The notes under the pieces were generated by a model. It made no database searches and was not told the DNA's origin. It worked only from the letters and a program-made list of their open reading frames with translations. The translations under genes were made by a program, and so were the position numbers. A DNA stretch of 64,000 nucleotides from contig NZ_NAST01000010.1 of assembly GCF_002142215.1 (NCBI RefSeq), positions 28,082 through 92,081 of the forward strand, in the 5' to 3' direction. Source of the stretch: Gilliamella sp. N-G2 (lineage in GTDB: Bacteria; Pseudomonadota; Gammaproteobacteria; Enterobacterales; Orbaceae). Positions 18,178-28,225 of this stretch are shown piece after piece. The first letter of the stretch is position 1. Every line of letters starts with the position of its first letter.

Positions 18178-19566
18178 TTAAACTTCAGCATTAATTGGAC
18201 GAGGTATAAGAAAACTACAAATTAGAGCTAATACCGTAATCGCTAATCCAAGTAACATGCCATTAAAATAACCATCAATTGAACTACCATTCATCATTTG
18301 AATTGCTGGTAATAAAGCAAAACTTAAGCCAGCGCCTAAATTAAATGCACCGGCATTCATTCCTGGTAGAAAACCTGGGTTTTCGCTAGGTGATAAAACA
18401 ACACCTAAGCCATTTAAGATAATATTGGCCATGCCTGCGTAGAAAATACCTAGCACAATAACCCCTACCGATAAAATAGGTAGAGAATGAATGCCATAAA
18501 ACATAATAACTAAAATGCCAATAACACAGCCCACAAGACCTAATTTTAACACATTGTTATAACCCATTGTTGGTGCCAACCTTCCGGAAAATGGTCCCAC
18601 AAACCAACCAATTAAAGCATAAGGAGTAAGAAAAATGAGTGAAGCCCAATCCGCTTCTAATCCAAAGCCAATCTCATGATTTTGAGCAATTGACATGACC
18701 AAACCATTAACAATGGCGAAAATACCTGTCATGGTTAAAGTTGTTGTTAATAATAGAGCCCATGTAGCACGTTTTTTCAAATGATTGGTGGTAACAAGTG
18801 GTTGTTTATTTCTTTTTTCTACATGCCAAAATAGAATAAAACATAAGATAGCAAACAGTGTTAATCCTACCACAATCAACCAATTTGCATTACCCAGTTT
18901 ACCCGCTTCATTAAGCGCGAGTAATAGCGCAGCTATGGTTAGAACAATTAGCAAAACACCTAACCAATCCATTTTAGTGCCTGCCGATGGTTTGGATTCG
19001 GAGGCAAAACGGTGAACAAATAAAGTGGAAATTGCAGCCACTATAGCTATAACCCAAAATACAGAACGAAAACCGAAATAAGTTGCAAGTAGACCACCAG
19101 CTATCGCATCAACACCAGCAATACCACCATTTACTGCTGTTATTATTCCCATTAACATACCATATTGTTTAACATCTTTTACTTCAAAACTTAACATTAA
19201 CAAGCATAGCGGTACGACTGGTCCAGAGACACCTTGAATAATCCGCGCGGCATATAACACTTCAATATTTGGTGCAACAGCAGCTAAAACTGTACCTAAT
19301 GTCATGATTAATAACATAGCAGTTAAGACTTTTTTTCGCCCTTTTATATCACTTAATCTTGGTAAAAATAATGAAAATAAAGCTGCTGCTGTGAAAAACG
19401 AGGTTTGCGATAGCCCAACAGCAGCATCATTAGTTCCTAACTCTTTTGCTATGGTTACTAATACAGGGCTTAACATACTAGCATTAAGTTGGAAAGCAAC
19501 ACATGCAGCAAGTAAAGCCATCATCAGTGTAAATACACTGGATTTACCTTTACTTTTTTCAATCAT
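18178..19566 (-). CDS. MFS transporter, probably nucleoside uptake
   Basis: The 462-residue protein has 12-14 hydrophobic segments and MFS motifs: LPRLSDIKGRKKVLTA after helix 2 (motif A) and RIIQGVSGPVVPL in helix 4 (motif B-like). The overall pattern is closest to the DHA2-type drug/proton antiporters. Its gene overlaps the nucleoside hydrolase by four bases (ATGA, 19563-19566) and is the last of a three-gene operon with a ribokinase, so uptake of nucleosides or ribosides is the likely role. Substrate is inferred only from context; export of a base is also possible. Confidence 0.75.
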   Translation of the reverse strand: MIEKSKGKSSVFTLMMALLAACVAFQLNASMLSPVLVTIAKELGTNDAAVGLSQTSFFTAAALFSLFLPRLSDIKGRKKVLTAMLLIMTLGTVLAAVAPNIEVLYAARIIQGVSGPVVPLCLLMLSFEVKDVKQYGMLMGIITAVNGGIAGVDAIAGGLLATYFGFRSVFWVIAIVAAISTLFVHRFASESKPSAGTKMDWLGVLLIVLTIAALLLALNEAGKLGNANWLIVVGLTLFAILCFILFWHVEKRNKQPLVTTNHLKKRATWALLLTTTLTMTGIFAIVNGLVMSIAQNHEIGFGLEADWASLIFLTPYALIGWFVGPFSGRLAPTMGYNNVLKLGLVGCVIGILVIMFYGIHSLPILSVGVIVLGIFYAGMANIILNGLGVVLSPSENPGFLPGMNAGAFNLGAGLSFALLPAIQMMNGSSIDGYFNGMLLGLAITVLALICSFLIPRPINAEV

Positions 19567-20519
19567 AGATTAACCTCACCTATTCGTTCTAGGGAGTCAA
19601 CAATTAAATCCCAAAAACCAGTATGATCAAGTTCAGTTGCAACCTGAGTATGACAACTATCATCAGGAGGAAAACGAAAATCAGCCACGGTCATTCCTAA
19701 AGTTAATGTACCTGTCAATTCAATATCAACTGGCACTCGTTTAGTTTTTATTAACTCAGGATTTATAACATAAGCAACAGCGCAAGGGTCATGCACTGGC
19801 GGATAAGTAAAACCTTGAGCTTGTTTATACATTTTTCCGAAGAATTCCAGCATTTCCAAAACAAATTTAGCTGGTTTTGTTTTTATTGCAGATATTTTTT
19901 CAATTACTTCTGGTGTAGCTAATGCTTGATGGGTAAGATCTAATCCAACCATAGTAACAGGCCATTTTTCATTAAATACTATATGAGCAGCTTCTGGATC
20001 AATCTTGATATTAAACTCAGCAACAGCACTCCAGTTGCCAACATGATACCCACCACCCATCAAAACAACTTCTTTTACTCGCTCAACGATTTTCGGCTCT
20101 TTACGTACCGCCATTGCAATATTAGTTAAACCGCCTGTTGGAACCAATGTGACTGTTTTAGGGGGATGTGACATGATGGTATCAATGATTAAATCAATAG
20201 CATGCCTTTTATCTAATTGAATTGCCGGTTCAGGTAAAACGGGGCCATCAAGTCCAGAGTCACCATGAATATCAGGTGCCACTTCTACATTTCTAATTAA
20301 AGGTCTTACCGCTCCTGCAGCAAAAGGTACATTTGTAATATTAGCGATACGTGCAACAGATAATGCATTACGAGTTACTTTTTCTAATGTTTGGTTACCA
20401 ACAACCGTAGTTACCGCTAGCAATTCAATATTTGGATTACCATGAGCTAATAAAAGTGCGATAGCATCATCATGACCGGGATCGCAATCAAGGATAATTT
20501 TTTTTGGCTGATTTATCAT
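19563..20519 (-). CDS. Nucleoside hydrolase (IUNH/Rih family)
   Basis: The 318-residue enzyme has the family signature DCDPGHDDAIALLLA near the N terminus, HGDSGLDGP, LVPTGGLTN, VLMGGG, AEFNIKIDPEAA and HDPCAVAYV, together providing the Ca2+ site and the catalytic His. It cleaves the N-glycosidic bond of ribonucleosides to free base and ribose. The pattern is nearest the pyrimidine-preferring RihA/RihB group, though preference is not certain. The ribose would be phosphorylated by the kinase gene just upstream. The ATG at 20519 follows GAGGAA with seven-base spacing and is preferred over the in-frame TTG at 20534. Confidence 0.9.
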   Translation of the reverse strand: MINQPKKIILDCDPGHDDAIALLLAHGNPNIELLAVTTVVGNQTLEKVTRNALSVARIANITNVPFAAGAVRPLIRNVEVAPDIHGDSGLDGPVLPEPAIQLDKRHAIDLIIDTIMSHPPKTVTLVPTGGLTNIAMAVRKEPKIVERVKEVVLMGGGYHVGNWSAVAEFNIKIDPEAAHIVFNEKWPVTMVGLDLTHQALATPEVIEKISAIKTKPAKFVLEMLEFFGKMYKQAQGFTYPPVHDPCAVAYVINPELIKTKRVPVDIELTGTLTLGMTVADFRFPPDDSCHTQVATELDHTGFWDLIVDSLERIGEVNL

Positions 20520-20540
20520 AAATCGGTTCCTCAAGTAAAT

Positions 20541-21734
20541 TTATATATTTGCCATTCGTTTAAGCACATTTTGATGCGATGGCATATTTGATGCACCTTC
20601 GCGCTCAACGGCTAAAGATGCAAAAGCTGAAGCATAAACTGCTGCTTGATAAAGTGTTTCTCCTTTAGCCAATGAAGCACAAAAAGCTCCATTAAAAGCA
20701 TCGCCAGCACCAGTTGTATCAACAGGAACAGCTAAAAAAGGCTTAATATGTTGATGATGTTTTCCATCATAGATAAGAGAACCTTTACTACCTAAAGTAA
20801 TAATGACTGTTTGAATCCCCAATGAATAAATTTTTTCTGCTGCAAGCTTAGCACTATCGAAATCATTAACTTCAACTCCTGACATTAAACTTGCTTCAGT
20901 TTCATTCGGAGTAACAATATCGATATAAGACAATAACTGCTGAATATCTTTAGAATAAGGCGCCGGGTTTAATACCACTTTAACCCCCATTGCTTTAGCT
21001 AATTTCATTGCATTTAAAACAGCATCAATATTATTTTCAAGTTGAACTAATAGAATATCAGATTGTTTAAGATAACTTTCTAACATTACAATTTCTTTAT
21101 TAGTAATTGTTAAATTTGCACCAGGATAGATGGCAATCATATTCTCACCATTCTCCTCAGAAACATAAATGACAGCATTGCCAGTAGGTTCTTTATCTGA
21201 CTGATACAAAGTAAATGAGTTAATTTTCGATGAAGAAAGATGATCATGAGCAAATTGACTAAATTGATCGGTTCCAACTTTTGCAACAAAATGAACTTTT
21301 GCATCGGCATGACTTGCAGCAAGTGCTTGATTAGCACCTTTTCCACCTGGACCAATCATACTTTTTTGCGCTAGAATTGACTCGCCGCCTTTAGGAAATC
21401 TTGCCACTTGTGCAACAATATCAACATTAAATGAACCTAAAATACAAACATTACCGTTCATTCTGTCTCCTCGTTTTTTAAATTTCTGTTTATCATATCT
21501 TGTCATTAATGAGGTAATACACTCTTTATCAGTAATATTGCTTACTAATCTATGCCTTTTAATCATGGCTCCACCATAACAACGAATAACTAATAATTGT
21601 TTCGCCAGTGTAGAGAGATCTTTTCTAATAGTCTCTTTAGATACTTTAAATATTTCCGAAAAATATTGAACACTACCTCTTTCATGTTTATCTAAATAAG
21701 CTAAGATAGCTTTTTGTCTTTCTTCTAAGAACAT
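20541..21734 (-). CDS. rbsK: DeoR-type HTH fused to ribokinase
   Basis: The 397-residue frame has a DeoR-family winged helix at residues 1-57 (RQKAILAYLDKHERGSV, VSKETIRKDL, RCYGGA), then a 35-residue linker, then a complete PfkB/ribokinase domain from residue 92: GSFNVDIVAQ, MIGPGGKGANQALAAS, NPAPYSKDI, TPNETEASLMSG and DTTGAGDAFNGAF with the catalytic Asp. The usual DeoR sugar-phosphate sensor domain is missing. Met92 (ATG at 21461) is preceded by GAGGAG with five-base spacing, so a separate ribokinase may also be made. It is first of the operon with nucleoside hydrolase and transporter, and the HTH may let the protein regulate that operon. Confidence 0.85.
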   Translation of the reverse strand: MFLEERQKAILAYLDKHERGSVQYFSEIFKVSKETIRKDLSTLAKQLLVIRCYGGAMIKRHRLVSNITDKECITSLMTRYDKQKFKKRGDRMNGNVCILGSFNVDIVAQVARFPKGGESILAQKSMIGPGGKGANQALAASHADAKVHFVAKVGTDQFSQFAHDHLSSSKINSFTLYQSDKEPTGNAVIYVSEENGENMIAIYPGANLTITNKEIVMLESYLKQSDILLVQLENNIDAVLNAMKLAKAMGVKVVLNPAPYSKDIQQLLSYIDIVTPNETEASLMSGVEVNDFDSAKLAAEKIYSLGIQTVIITLGSKGSLIYDGKHHQHIKPFLAVPVDTTGAGDAFNGAFCASLAKGETLYQAAVYASAFASLAVEREGASNMPSHQNVLKRMANI

Positions 21735-22096
21735 AAAGTAAACCTCTTGATGATTAAATAAAAGTATAGCTGGATTAAATCATTAAAAGAGTGATAATAA
21801 TCATAACTTATGAGATAAAACAGAAGCAAACGGAACTAAGATAGATTGGACTCGACTGCTTTAAAAATAATAAAATTTAATGAAAACTATTCATTTTATT
21901 ACTGTCACATATATTAGTAATAACTATTAGCAAAACAACTATACTTTTGCTATAACTCATAACGCTATATCAAGTTATCATAAAAGTAATAATCTAATTT
22001 CGATAATAAAAAATTAATTCCGTACTCGCACTGTCGCTAATTTATGCTAAAATCGCAAAACATAAATAATCTTTCTTAACATAAGGATGTAACGCA
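21735..22096. promoter_or_regulatory. Divergent promoter region between the salvage operon and pntA
   Basis: These 362 bases hold no gene. On the plus strand an extended -10 TGCTAAAAT (22045-22053) lies 43 bases before the pntA ATG; the -35 is weak. An AAGGATG ribosome binding site follows. On the minus strand TATACT (complement of 21763-21768) lies about 30 bases before the HTH-kinase start. The rest is AT-rich. Confidence 0.5.
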
Positions 22097-23629
22097 ATGC
22101 ATATCGGTATACCAAAAGAACGGTTAGCCAATGAAGCTAGAGTTGCAGCAACACCTCAAACCGTTGGACAACTGTTGAAACTAGGATTTACAGTTTCAGT
22201 AGAACAAGGTGCTGGGCATGCTGCTCATTTCGAAGACCAAGCTTTTATTGATGCTGGAGCCACTATTCAAAGTACGAAGGATATTTGGCAAAATGATCTT
22301 ATTTTAAAATTTCATGCGCCAACTGATGAAGAAATCGCTCTAATGAAAGAGGGATTAACGCTTATCAGCTATATCTATCCTGCTCAACATAAAGATCTTC
22401 TAGAAAAACTTGCAACTAAAAATATCACTGTAATGGCAATGGATTGTGTACCTCGTATTTCACGAGCTCAATCACTTGATGCATTAAGTTCAATGTCTAA
22501 CATTGCTGGTTACCGTTCAGTTATTGAAGCAGCAAATCAGTTCGGTCGATTCTTTACTGGGCAAGTTACTGCTGCAGGTAAAGTACCACCAGCAAAAGTG
22601 TTGGTAATTGGTGCGGGTGTAGCGGGCCTTGCTGCAATTGGTGCGGCAGTTAGCTTAGGTGCTATTGTTCGTGCATTTGATACACGACCTGAAGTTGCAG
22701 AACAAATTAATAGTATGGGTGCTGACTTCTTAGAATTAGATTTCGAAGAAGAAGCCGGTTCTGGTGATGGCTATGCTAAACAAATGTCTGCTGCATTTAT
22801 TGAAGCAGAAATGGCATTATTTGCTGAACAAGCTAAAGATGTTGACATCATTATCACTACAGCATTAATTCCAGGTAAACCTGCACCAAAACTTATTTCA
22901 AAAGAGATGGTTGAATCAATGAAACCAGGCAGTGTTATTGTTGATTTAGCAGCTTTAACTGGTGGTAACTGCGAATTAACTAAACCAGGTGAAGTATTCG
23001 AAACTGATAATAATGTTAAAATTGTTGGTTATACCGATTTAGCTAACCGTATGCCTGCACAAGCATCACAATTATACGGTACTAACATTGTTAATTTATT
23101 AAAACTACTTGCTAAAGAAAAAGATGGTAATATTGACATCAACTTTGATGATGTAGTGATTCGTGGTGTAACTGTAGTTAAAGACAAAGAAATAACTTGG
23201 CCTGCTCCACCAATTCAAGTTTCAGCACAACCACAGAAAAAAGCGGTTGAGCCTGTGGCTAAACCTGAACCAAAACCAATGTCACCAGCCAAAAAATATA
23301 GCATTCTTGCTTTATTAATTATTGCCTATTTCTGGTTAGCAAACTCTGTGCCTGAGAGCTTTTTAGGTCACTTTACCGTATTTGCTTTATCATGTGTTGT
23401 TGGTTATTACGTAGTATGGAATGTAACCCATTCATTACATACACCACTAATGTCTGTTACTAATGCTATATCGGGTATTATATTAGTCGGTGCAATATTA
23501 CAAGTCGGTGATGATAATGGCTTAACTACGGCGATTGCCTTTGTTGCTATTTTGATTGCTAGTATCAATATTTTTGGTGGATTCTTTGTTACCCAAAGAA
23601 TGCTAAAAATGTTTCAACGTGGCAAGTAA
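22097..23629 (+). CDS. pntA: NAD(P) transhydrogenase subunit alpha
   Basis: The 510-residue protein matches E. coli PntA (510). It carries the NAD(H)-binding domain I with [36 protein letters not shown] and the Rossmann motif [20 protein letters not shown], followed by a linker and four membrane helices of domain II. PntAB is the inner-membrane proton-translocating transhydrogenase that makes NADPH from NADH using proton motive force. pntB follows after a short gap with its own ribosome binding site. The gene is intact, with conserved DTRPEV and [11 protein letters not shown]. Confidence 0.97.
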   Translation: MHIGIPKERLANEARVAATPQTVGQLLKLGFTVSVEQGAGHAAHFEDQAFIDAGATIQSTKDIWQNDLILKFHAPTDEEIALMKEGLTLISYIYPAQHKDLLEKLATKNITVMAMDCVPRISRAQSLDALSSMSNIAGYRSVIEAANQFGRFFTGQVTAAGKVPPAKVLVIGAGVAGLAAIGAAVSLGAIVRAFDTRPEVAEQINSMGADFLELDFEEEAGSGDGYAKQMSAAFIEAEMALFAEQAKDVDIIITTALIPGKPAPKLISKEMVESMKPGSVIVDLAALTGGNCELTKPGEVFETDNNVKIVGYTDLANRMPAQASQLYGTNIVNLLKLLAKEKDGNIDINFDDVVIRGVTVVKDKEITWPAPPIQVSAQPQKKAVEPVAKPEPKPMSPAKKYSILALLIIAYFWLANSVPESFLGHFTVFALSCVVGYYVVWNVTHSLHTPLMSVTNAISGIILVGAILQVGDDNGLTTAIAFVAILIASINIFGGFFVTQRMLKMFQRGK

Positions 23630-23644
23630 AGGAGATTATTGATA

Positions 23645-25033
23645 ATGTTAAGTCATGGAATCATTCAAGCAGCTTATGTTATTGCTGCATTACTATTTAT
23701 CTTTAGTTTACGAGGCCTATCAAATCAAGAATCAGCTAAATCTGGAAACATTTATGGCATGATCGGTATGGCAATTGCACTTATTGCTGCTGTTGCTAGT
23801 ATCAAAGGTGGACTACACTGGATCATTATTGCTATGGTTATTGGTGCCGCTATCGGTCTTTATCTAGCTAAAAAAGTAGAAATGACCCAAATGCCAGAAC
23901 TGGTTGCGCTTCTCCATAGTTTTGTTGGTATGGCGGCCGTTCTTGTTGGTATAAACAGCTTCTTAGATCCGCACATGATTGCACCGAATGAAGTAACAAT
24001 TCATTTAGTTGAAATTTTTGTAGGTGTATTTATCGGTGCTGTTACCTTCTCAGGATCAGTTGTAGCATTTGGAAAGTTAAATGGTAAAATTAGTTCAAAA
24101 CCATTATCTCTCCCATATAAACACTACCTAAATCTAGCAGCAATAGTTGTATCAGTTATCTTGATGTTTATATTTATTAATGTACAAACTGGCGCAGGAG
24201 CCTTAGTTTGTTTACTTATCATGACAATTATTGCATTAGTGTTTGGTTTCCACCTTGTAGCATCAATTGGTGGTGCGGATATGCCTGTTGTTATCTCAAT
24301 GCTTAACTCCTATTCTGGTTGGGCGGCAGCAGCGGCAGGCTTTATGTTACAAAACGATCTTCTAATTGTAACTGGCGCGTTAGTGGGTTCTTCTGGTGCA
24401 ATTCTTTCTTACATTATGTGTAAAGCAATGAATCGTTCATTTATCAGCGTAATTGCCGGTGGTTTTGGTAGTGATGGCAGTTCATCAAGCTCTTCAGAAG
24501 AAGAACAAGGTGAATACCGTGAAATGCAACCAGCAGAAGTTGCGCAAACCTTAAAAGAAGCTCGCTCGGTAATAATCGTACCTGGTTACGGTATGGCCGT
24601 TGCTCAAGCTCAAGGTGCAGTAAGTAACATTACTGAAAAACTTCGTGGTATGGGTATAGAAGTTCGCTTTGGTATTCACCCAGTTGCAGGACGTTTACCT
24701 GGCCATATGAACGTATTATTAGCTGAAGCAAAAGTCCCTTATGATATTGTATTAGAAATGGATGAAATCAATGATGACTTCCCTGATACAGATGTTGTTT
24801 GGGTAATTGGTGCTAACGATACAGTTAATCCGGCGGCAGAAGAAGATCCTAATAGCCCTATCGCAGGAATGCCAGTTCTAGAAGTTTGGAAAGCAAAAAC
24901 TGTCATTATTTCAAAACGTTCTATGAATACCGGCTATGCTGGCGTGCAAAACCCACTATTCTTTAAAGAAAATAGCTACATGTTATTTGGTGATGCTAAA
25001 GATAGTGTTGAAAAAGTGTTGCAAAATTTATAA
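23645..25033 (+). CDS. pntB: NAD(P) transhydrogenase subunit beta
   Basis: The 462-residue protein has about nine membrane helices (domain [56 protein letters not shown]) and a cytoplasmic NADP(H)-binding domain III ([42 protein letters not shown]). It completes the PntAB transhydrogenase. The ATG at 23645 is preferred: AAAGGAGA lies about ten bases upstream and the protein then starts like E. coli PntB. An in-frame TTG at 23639 is too close to that site. Confidence 0.97.
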   Translation: MLSHGIIQAAYVIAALLFIFSLRGLSNQESAKSGNIYGMIGMAIALIAAVASIKGGLHWIIIAMVIGAAIGLYLAKKVEMTQMPELVALLHSFVGMAAVLVGINSFLDPHMIAPNEVTIHLVEIFVGVFIGAVTFSGSVVAFGKLNGKISSKPLSLPYKHYLNLAAIVVSVILMFIFINVQTGAGALVCLLIMTIIALVFGFHLVASIGGADMPVVISMLNSYSGWAAAAAGFMLQNDLLIVTGALVGSSGAILSYIMCKAMNRSFISVIAGGFGSDGSSSSSSEEEQGEYREMQPAEVAQTLKEARSVIIVPGYGMAVAQAQGAVSNITEKLRGMGIEVRFGIHPVAGRLPGHMNVLLAEAKVPYDIVLEMDEINDDFPDTDVVWVIGANDTVNPAAEEDPNSPIAGMPVLEVWKAKTVIISKRSMNTGYAGVQNPLFFKENSYMLFGDAKDSVEKVLQNL

Positions 25034-25054
25034 TAATGTAACCATTAAAAATAA

Positions 25055-25086
25055 AAACAAACTGCGACTTAAGTCGCAGTTTGTTT
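25055..25086. terminator. Bidirectional terminator after pntB
   Basis: AAACAAACTGCGACTT (25055-25070) and its exact reverse complement (25071-25086) form a 32-base perfect palindrome between convergent genes. The A/T-rich arms provide a T-run in both directions. Confidence 0.85.
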
Positions 25087-25097
25087 AATGACAATTT

Positions 25098-26129
25098 TTA
25101 TTTTTTGAATGTTTTAGATAAAAAGCCAATAATGAGATCTGTAACTTCATGATGTATCTCCCCTCTCGCACGATAACCACCATCTTTACAAATAATACTT
25201 TCATCTTGTTTCTCTTGTTTTAAGATATCTAATGCATTGGATTTACAAATTTGAATAAAACTGAAATGCATTGCATCTGGAATAATAATATAATTTGAGG
25301 ACGATTTTGGTAGAAATTCTTGTACATAACCTGATTCAAGTTTAGCATCCGTATCATCTATATCTATTCCAGCTCCAATAATAAGAGCAGGAATTTTAAT
25401 TTTTTCTAAGCTATCTACTGTGAATCCTCTTGTCAAACCAGCATCTAAAGATATGAATGCCTTTATCCTAGGGTCTAACATACTTTTATTCAGTTCTGGA
25501 TTTGCTAAACCAAGTTCTGACATCAAATGACAACCTTTTAAATATGAATACTTTTTACAATCCTCATTGAAAGTGTCAGTATTAAATCTAGCGCCAGAAA
25601 GTGCAATTATTGACCAACCACCTAACGAATGGCCTATAGCGACAATCTGATTAAAATTAACAATATTGGAAAATGTTTGATTGCCAATCAAAGCATCAAT
25701 TGTTTTACTTAAATCTTGTGGACGTAACCATAGTTTAGATGATTGTTCAATATTACGATCAAATATTGTTGTTCCTGGATGGTTGGGAGCCGCAACAATA
25801 TAACCTTTTAAAGCTAGTTCATTAGCAAGCCAACTTAGATTTTGCCAACTTCCACCATAACCATGTGAAAGCAAAGCTAATGGATATTTAGTCGTACTGA
25901 TTTTCGGTTCAGCATCAGGAGTAACTTCATGACCATAAAAAATAGCATTTTCAGCTATAGTAACAGCGTCATGGTTATTGTTAGTAGGATACCAAACAGC
26001 AATATCAAGCGGTCTGCCATCTTGTTTATCATAGTGAATTCGCTTGAAACCAATATGTTCTGATGCGTTGGAAATAAGAGGAAAAAGTAAAATAAATAAA
26101 TTAATTACACAAAAAAGAAGCTTAACCAT
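25098..26129 (-). CDS. Secreted alpha/beta hydrolase (PAF-acetylhydrolase/dienelactone hydrolase-like)
   Basis: The 343-residue protein starts with a signal peptide (hydrophobic 5-18, cleavage near SNASEH), then FKRIHYDKQDGRPLDIAVWYP, typical of the platelet-activating-factor acetylhydrolase-like family. LLSHGYGGSWQNLS is the oxyanion region, VAIGHSLGGWS the nucleophile elbow and PDAMHFSFIQ the likely catalytic His. It should act in the periplasm on an ester substrate. It stands alone, between the pntB terminator and fabR. Substrate unknown; the sequence alone does not settle lipase, esterase or acyl-hydrolase activity. Confidence 0.75.
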   Translation of the reverse strand: MVKLLFCVINLFILLFPLISNASEHIGFKRIHYDKQDGRPLDIAVWYPTNNNHDAVTIAENAIFYGHEVTPDAEPKISTTKYPLALLSHGYGGSWQNLSWLANELALKGYIVAAPNHPGTTIFDRNIEQSSKLWLRPQDLSKTIDALIGNQTFSNIVNFNQIVAIGHSLGGWSIIALSGARFNTDTFNEDCKKYSYLKGCHLMSELGLANPELNKSMLDPRIKAFISLDAGLTRGFTVDSLEKIKIPALIIGAGIDIDDTDAKLESGYVQEFLPKSSSNYIIIPDAMHFSFIQICKSNALDILKQEKQDESIICKDGGYRARGEIHHEVTDLIIGFLSKTFKK

Positions 26130-26240
26130 CCATTATCCTTAACAAGGTATTTTTATTATAATCTAAATAAGAAATGAACTAAAATCATTATTGAATATAT
26201 AAATTACAATTTTGAAATAAATATAAAATGAGAAAAACGA

Positions 26241-26885
26241 TCAATGATCTTCAAGTTTTATTTGTTCTTTATGATAAAGGTAATAAGCCCCGCGAGAAAC
26301 CATTCGAAGTTGAAAAATAAGATCTTCTATTAATTTTTGACGTTGAATAATATCAAAATCAATAGCTTCCGCTCCAGCATTAAAAGCAATAGTAACCATA
26401 GCTTCTGCTTGGGCTTCATTATAATGATGTGGCATTTGATTAGCATTATCTAAATAATCAACGAGTTCGACGATAAAATGCTGAATTTCACGAGCAATCG
26501 CTGATCGAAAATCAGAAGATGTTCCGGCTTTTTCACGCAGTAATAACAAGAATACTTTAGGATTTTTATCAATAAATTCAATAAATGTCGTTACCGAAGT
26601 TCTAAGAACACTACCACCTTTTTCAATACGCTTTCGGGCTTGACGTAATAATTGACGAAGTGTTAATCCGCTCTCATCAACCATTGCTAAACCTAACTCA
26701 TCCATATCACGAAAATGTCGATAAAATGAGGTGGCAGCAATACCTGCTTCACGAGCAACTTCTCGTAGACTCAAACTTGCAAAACCTTGTTCTGCATTAA
26801 GTTGATTAAACGCAGCATCAATAAGACTTCGTCGAGTTCTCTCTTTTTGCAGTGCTCTAACCCCATAGGTTTTAACATTTTTCAT
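26241..26885 (-). CDS. fabR: Unsaturated fatty acid biosynthesis repressor FabR (TetR family)
   Basis: The 214-residue protein closely matches E. coli Fab[40 protein letters not shown] (TetR helix-turn-helix), [14 protein letters not shown] and [14 protein letters not shown]. FabR senses the ratio of unsaturated to saturated acyl thioesters and represses fabA and fabB. It lies directly downstream of oxyR; in E. coli the two genes are also close, there separated by sthA. The N terminus is six residues longer than in E. coli. Confidence 0.93.
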   Translation of the reverse strand: MKNVKTYGVRALQKERTRRSLIDAAFNQLNAEQGFASLSLREVAREAGIAATSFYRHFRDMDELGLAMVDESGLTLRQLLRQARKRIEKGGSVLRTSVTTFIEFIDKNPKVFLLLLREKAGTSSDFRSAIAREIQHFIVELVDYLDNANQMPHHYNEAQAEAMVTIAFNAGAEAIDFDIIQRQKLIEDLIFQLRMVSRGAYYLYHKEQIKLEDH

Positions 26886-26913
26886 TTTTTTAATTCTGCA
26901 ATAAAAAAATATA

Positions 26914-27837
26914 TTACTTTTGACCTAATAGGCGTTCTTTTTCAGCAAATACTTTCGGCATGTGATCACGAATAGTTTTCGCAATAGTTTCATAACGTGA
27001 ACGTAATGGAGAACCAGGTCGATAAATTAAGGCGATACTACGTGTTGGAACAGGGTCTGTACACGGAATATAACAAATATTATCTCGAGTACGTTCATTT
27101 GGTGCGGCTAACTCAGGAAATAAAGTAATTCCACGCCCTGCTGATATCATGCTACGCAATGTTTCTAAACTCGTTGCTTTAAACTGTTTATCTTCATCAA
27201 TTCCGACTTGAAAACAATATCCCATTGCATGTTCACGCAAACAATGACCATCTTCTAACATTAAAAATTTCTGGCCTTTTAAGCTAGAAAGTTTGACCGT
27301 TTGTTTACTTGCTAATTCATCATTTGCTGGAACAGCTAAAAACATCGGTTCATTAAATAGAGGAAGCTCGATGAATTGCGCAGTTTCTTTTACTTGGGCA
27401 ATAATCGCACAATCTAGTTTTCCACTCTCAAGTTGAGCAACAATATTGGCAGTTTGAGCTTCATGCAAATAAAGTTCTAATTGAGGAAAAGATTCGTGTA
27501 AAACGGTAATTACATGCGGTAATAAATAGGGTGCAATCGTTGGGATTAAACCTATATGCATCGGACCAGACATCTCTTCACCTTGACGACTAGCCATCTC
27601 TTTTAAAATTTGTATATTACGTAAAATTTCTTTGGCTTGCTCAACAAGCATCATACCGGTTTGGGTAAATAACACTTTGCGACTAGTTCGCTCAAGTAAC
27701 ATTACACCTAATTCGTCTTCAAGTTTTCTGATTTGACCACTTAATGTTGGTTGACTAACATTACAAGCATCTGCTGCTTTACGAAAGTGCCGAAATTCAG
27801 CTAACGATACAAAATATTCCAAATCACGAATATTCAT
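26914..27837 (-). CDS. oxyR: Hydrogen peroxide sensor and regulator OxyR (LysR family)
   Basis: The 307-residue LysR regulator begins [22 protein letters not shown] and has the helix-turn-helix [20 protein letters not shown]. The two redox cysteines are present in [15 protein letters not shown], eight residues apart plus ends as in E. coli Cys199 and Cys208. Oxidation by H2O2 forms a disulfide and activates katG, ahpC and similar genes. fabR follows 28 bases downstream, probably in the same transcript. No clear OxyR binding site was recognised in its own upstream region. Confidence 0.97.
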   Translation of the reverse strand: MNIRDLEYFVSLAEFRHFRKAADACNVSQPTLSGQIRKLEDELGVMLLERTSRKVLFTQTGMMLVEQAKEILRNIQILKEMASRQGEEMSGPMHIGLIPTIAPYLLPHVITVLHESFPQLELYLHEAQTANIVAQLESGKLDCAIIAQVKETAQFIELPLFNEPMFLAVPANDELASKQTVKLSSLKGQKFLMLEDGHCLREHAMGYCFQVGIDEDKQFKATSLETLRSMISAGRGITLFPELAAPNERTRDNICYIPCTDPVPTRSIALIYRPGSPLRSRYETIAKTIRDHMPKVFAEKERLLGQK

Positions 27838-28225
27838 AGTGTCCCCAAAAAATTATCAGTTAATGGTTATATACTCAGAAATATAATAAATAGATATAAA
27901 ATACTACTGTTTTTTGTATAAAAATCATTTATAAAATAAGAGTATCAAATTCAGTAAAATTAATTAGTCATTTAAATACAGATAAAATCTGTTGTTATGC
28001 ATAATTTCTTGATGCTTAATAGGCTAACTTTATTAATTGTACTATATAAATTGCTATTGTTGATAATTATGTTTAAAAAATCAAATAGAATCTTTGATGA
28101 TTATAAACTAAATCCCATCATTCTACTTACCATAGTCATATTAAGAAAAATGGAAAGTTAAAAGTAATTGCGATATAATCGCGCGCTAGATTGCTATATA
28201 GACTATTATTAATTTGAGGTGCGCT
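27838..28225. promoter_or_regulatory. Divergent region between oxyR and pcnB
   Basis: Gene-free and AT-rich. The pcnB promoter has a consensus TATAAT (28174-28179) with TGGAAA (28151-28156) 17 bases upstream. A GAGG ribosome binding site lies at 28216-28219. No oxyS-like RNA could be recognised, although E. coli oxyS lies divergent from oxyR. Confidence 0.5.

Noticed and set aside
27838..27960. OxyR operator and an oxyS-like RNA divergent from oxyR
   Set aside because: No ATAG-7-CTAT half-site pair or terminator hairpin could be recognised there.
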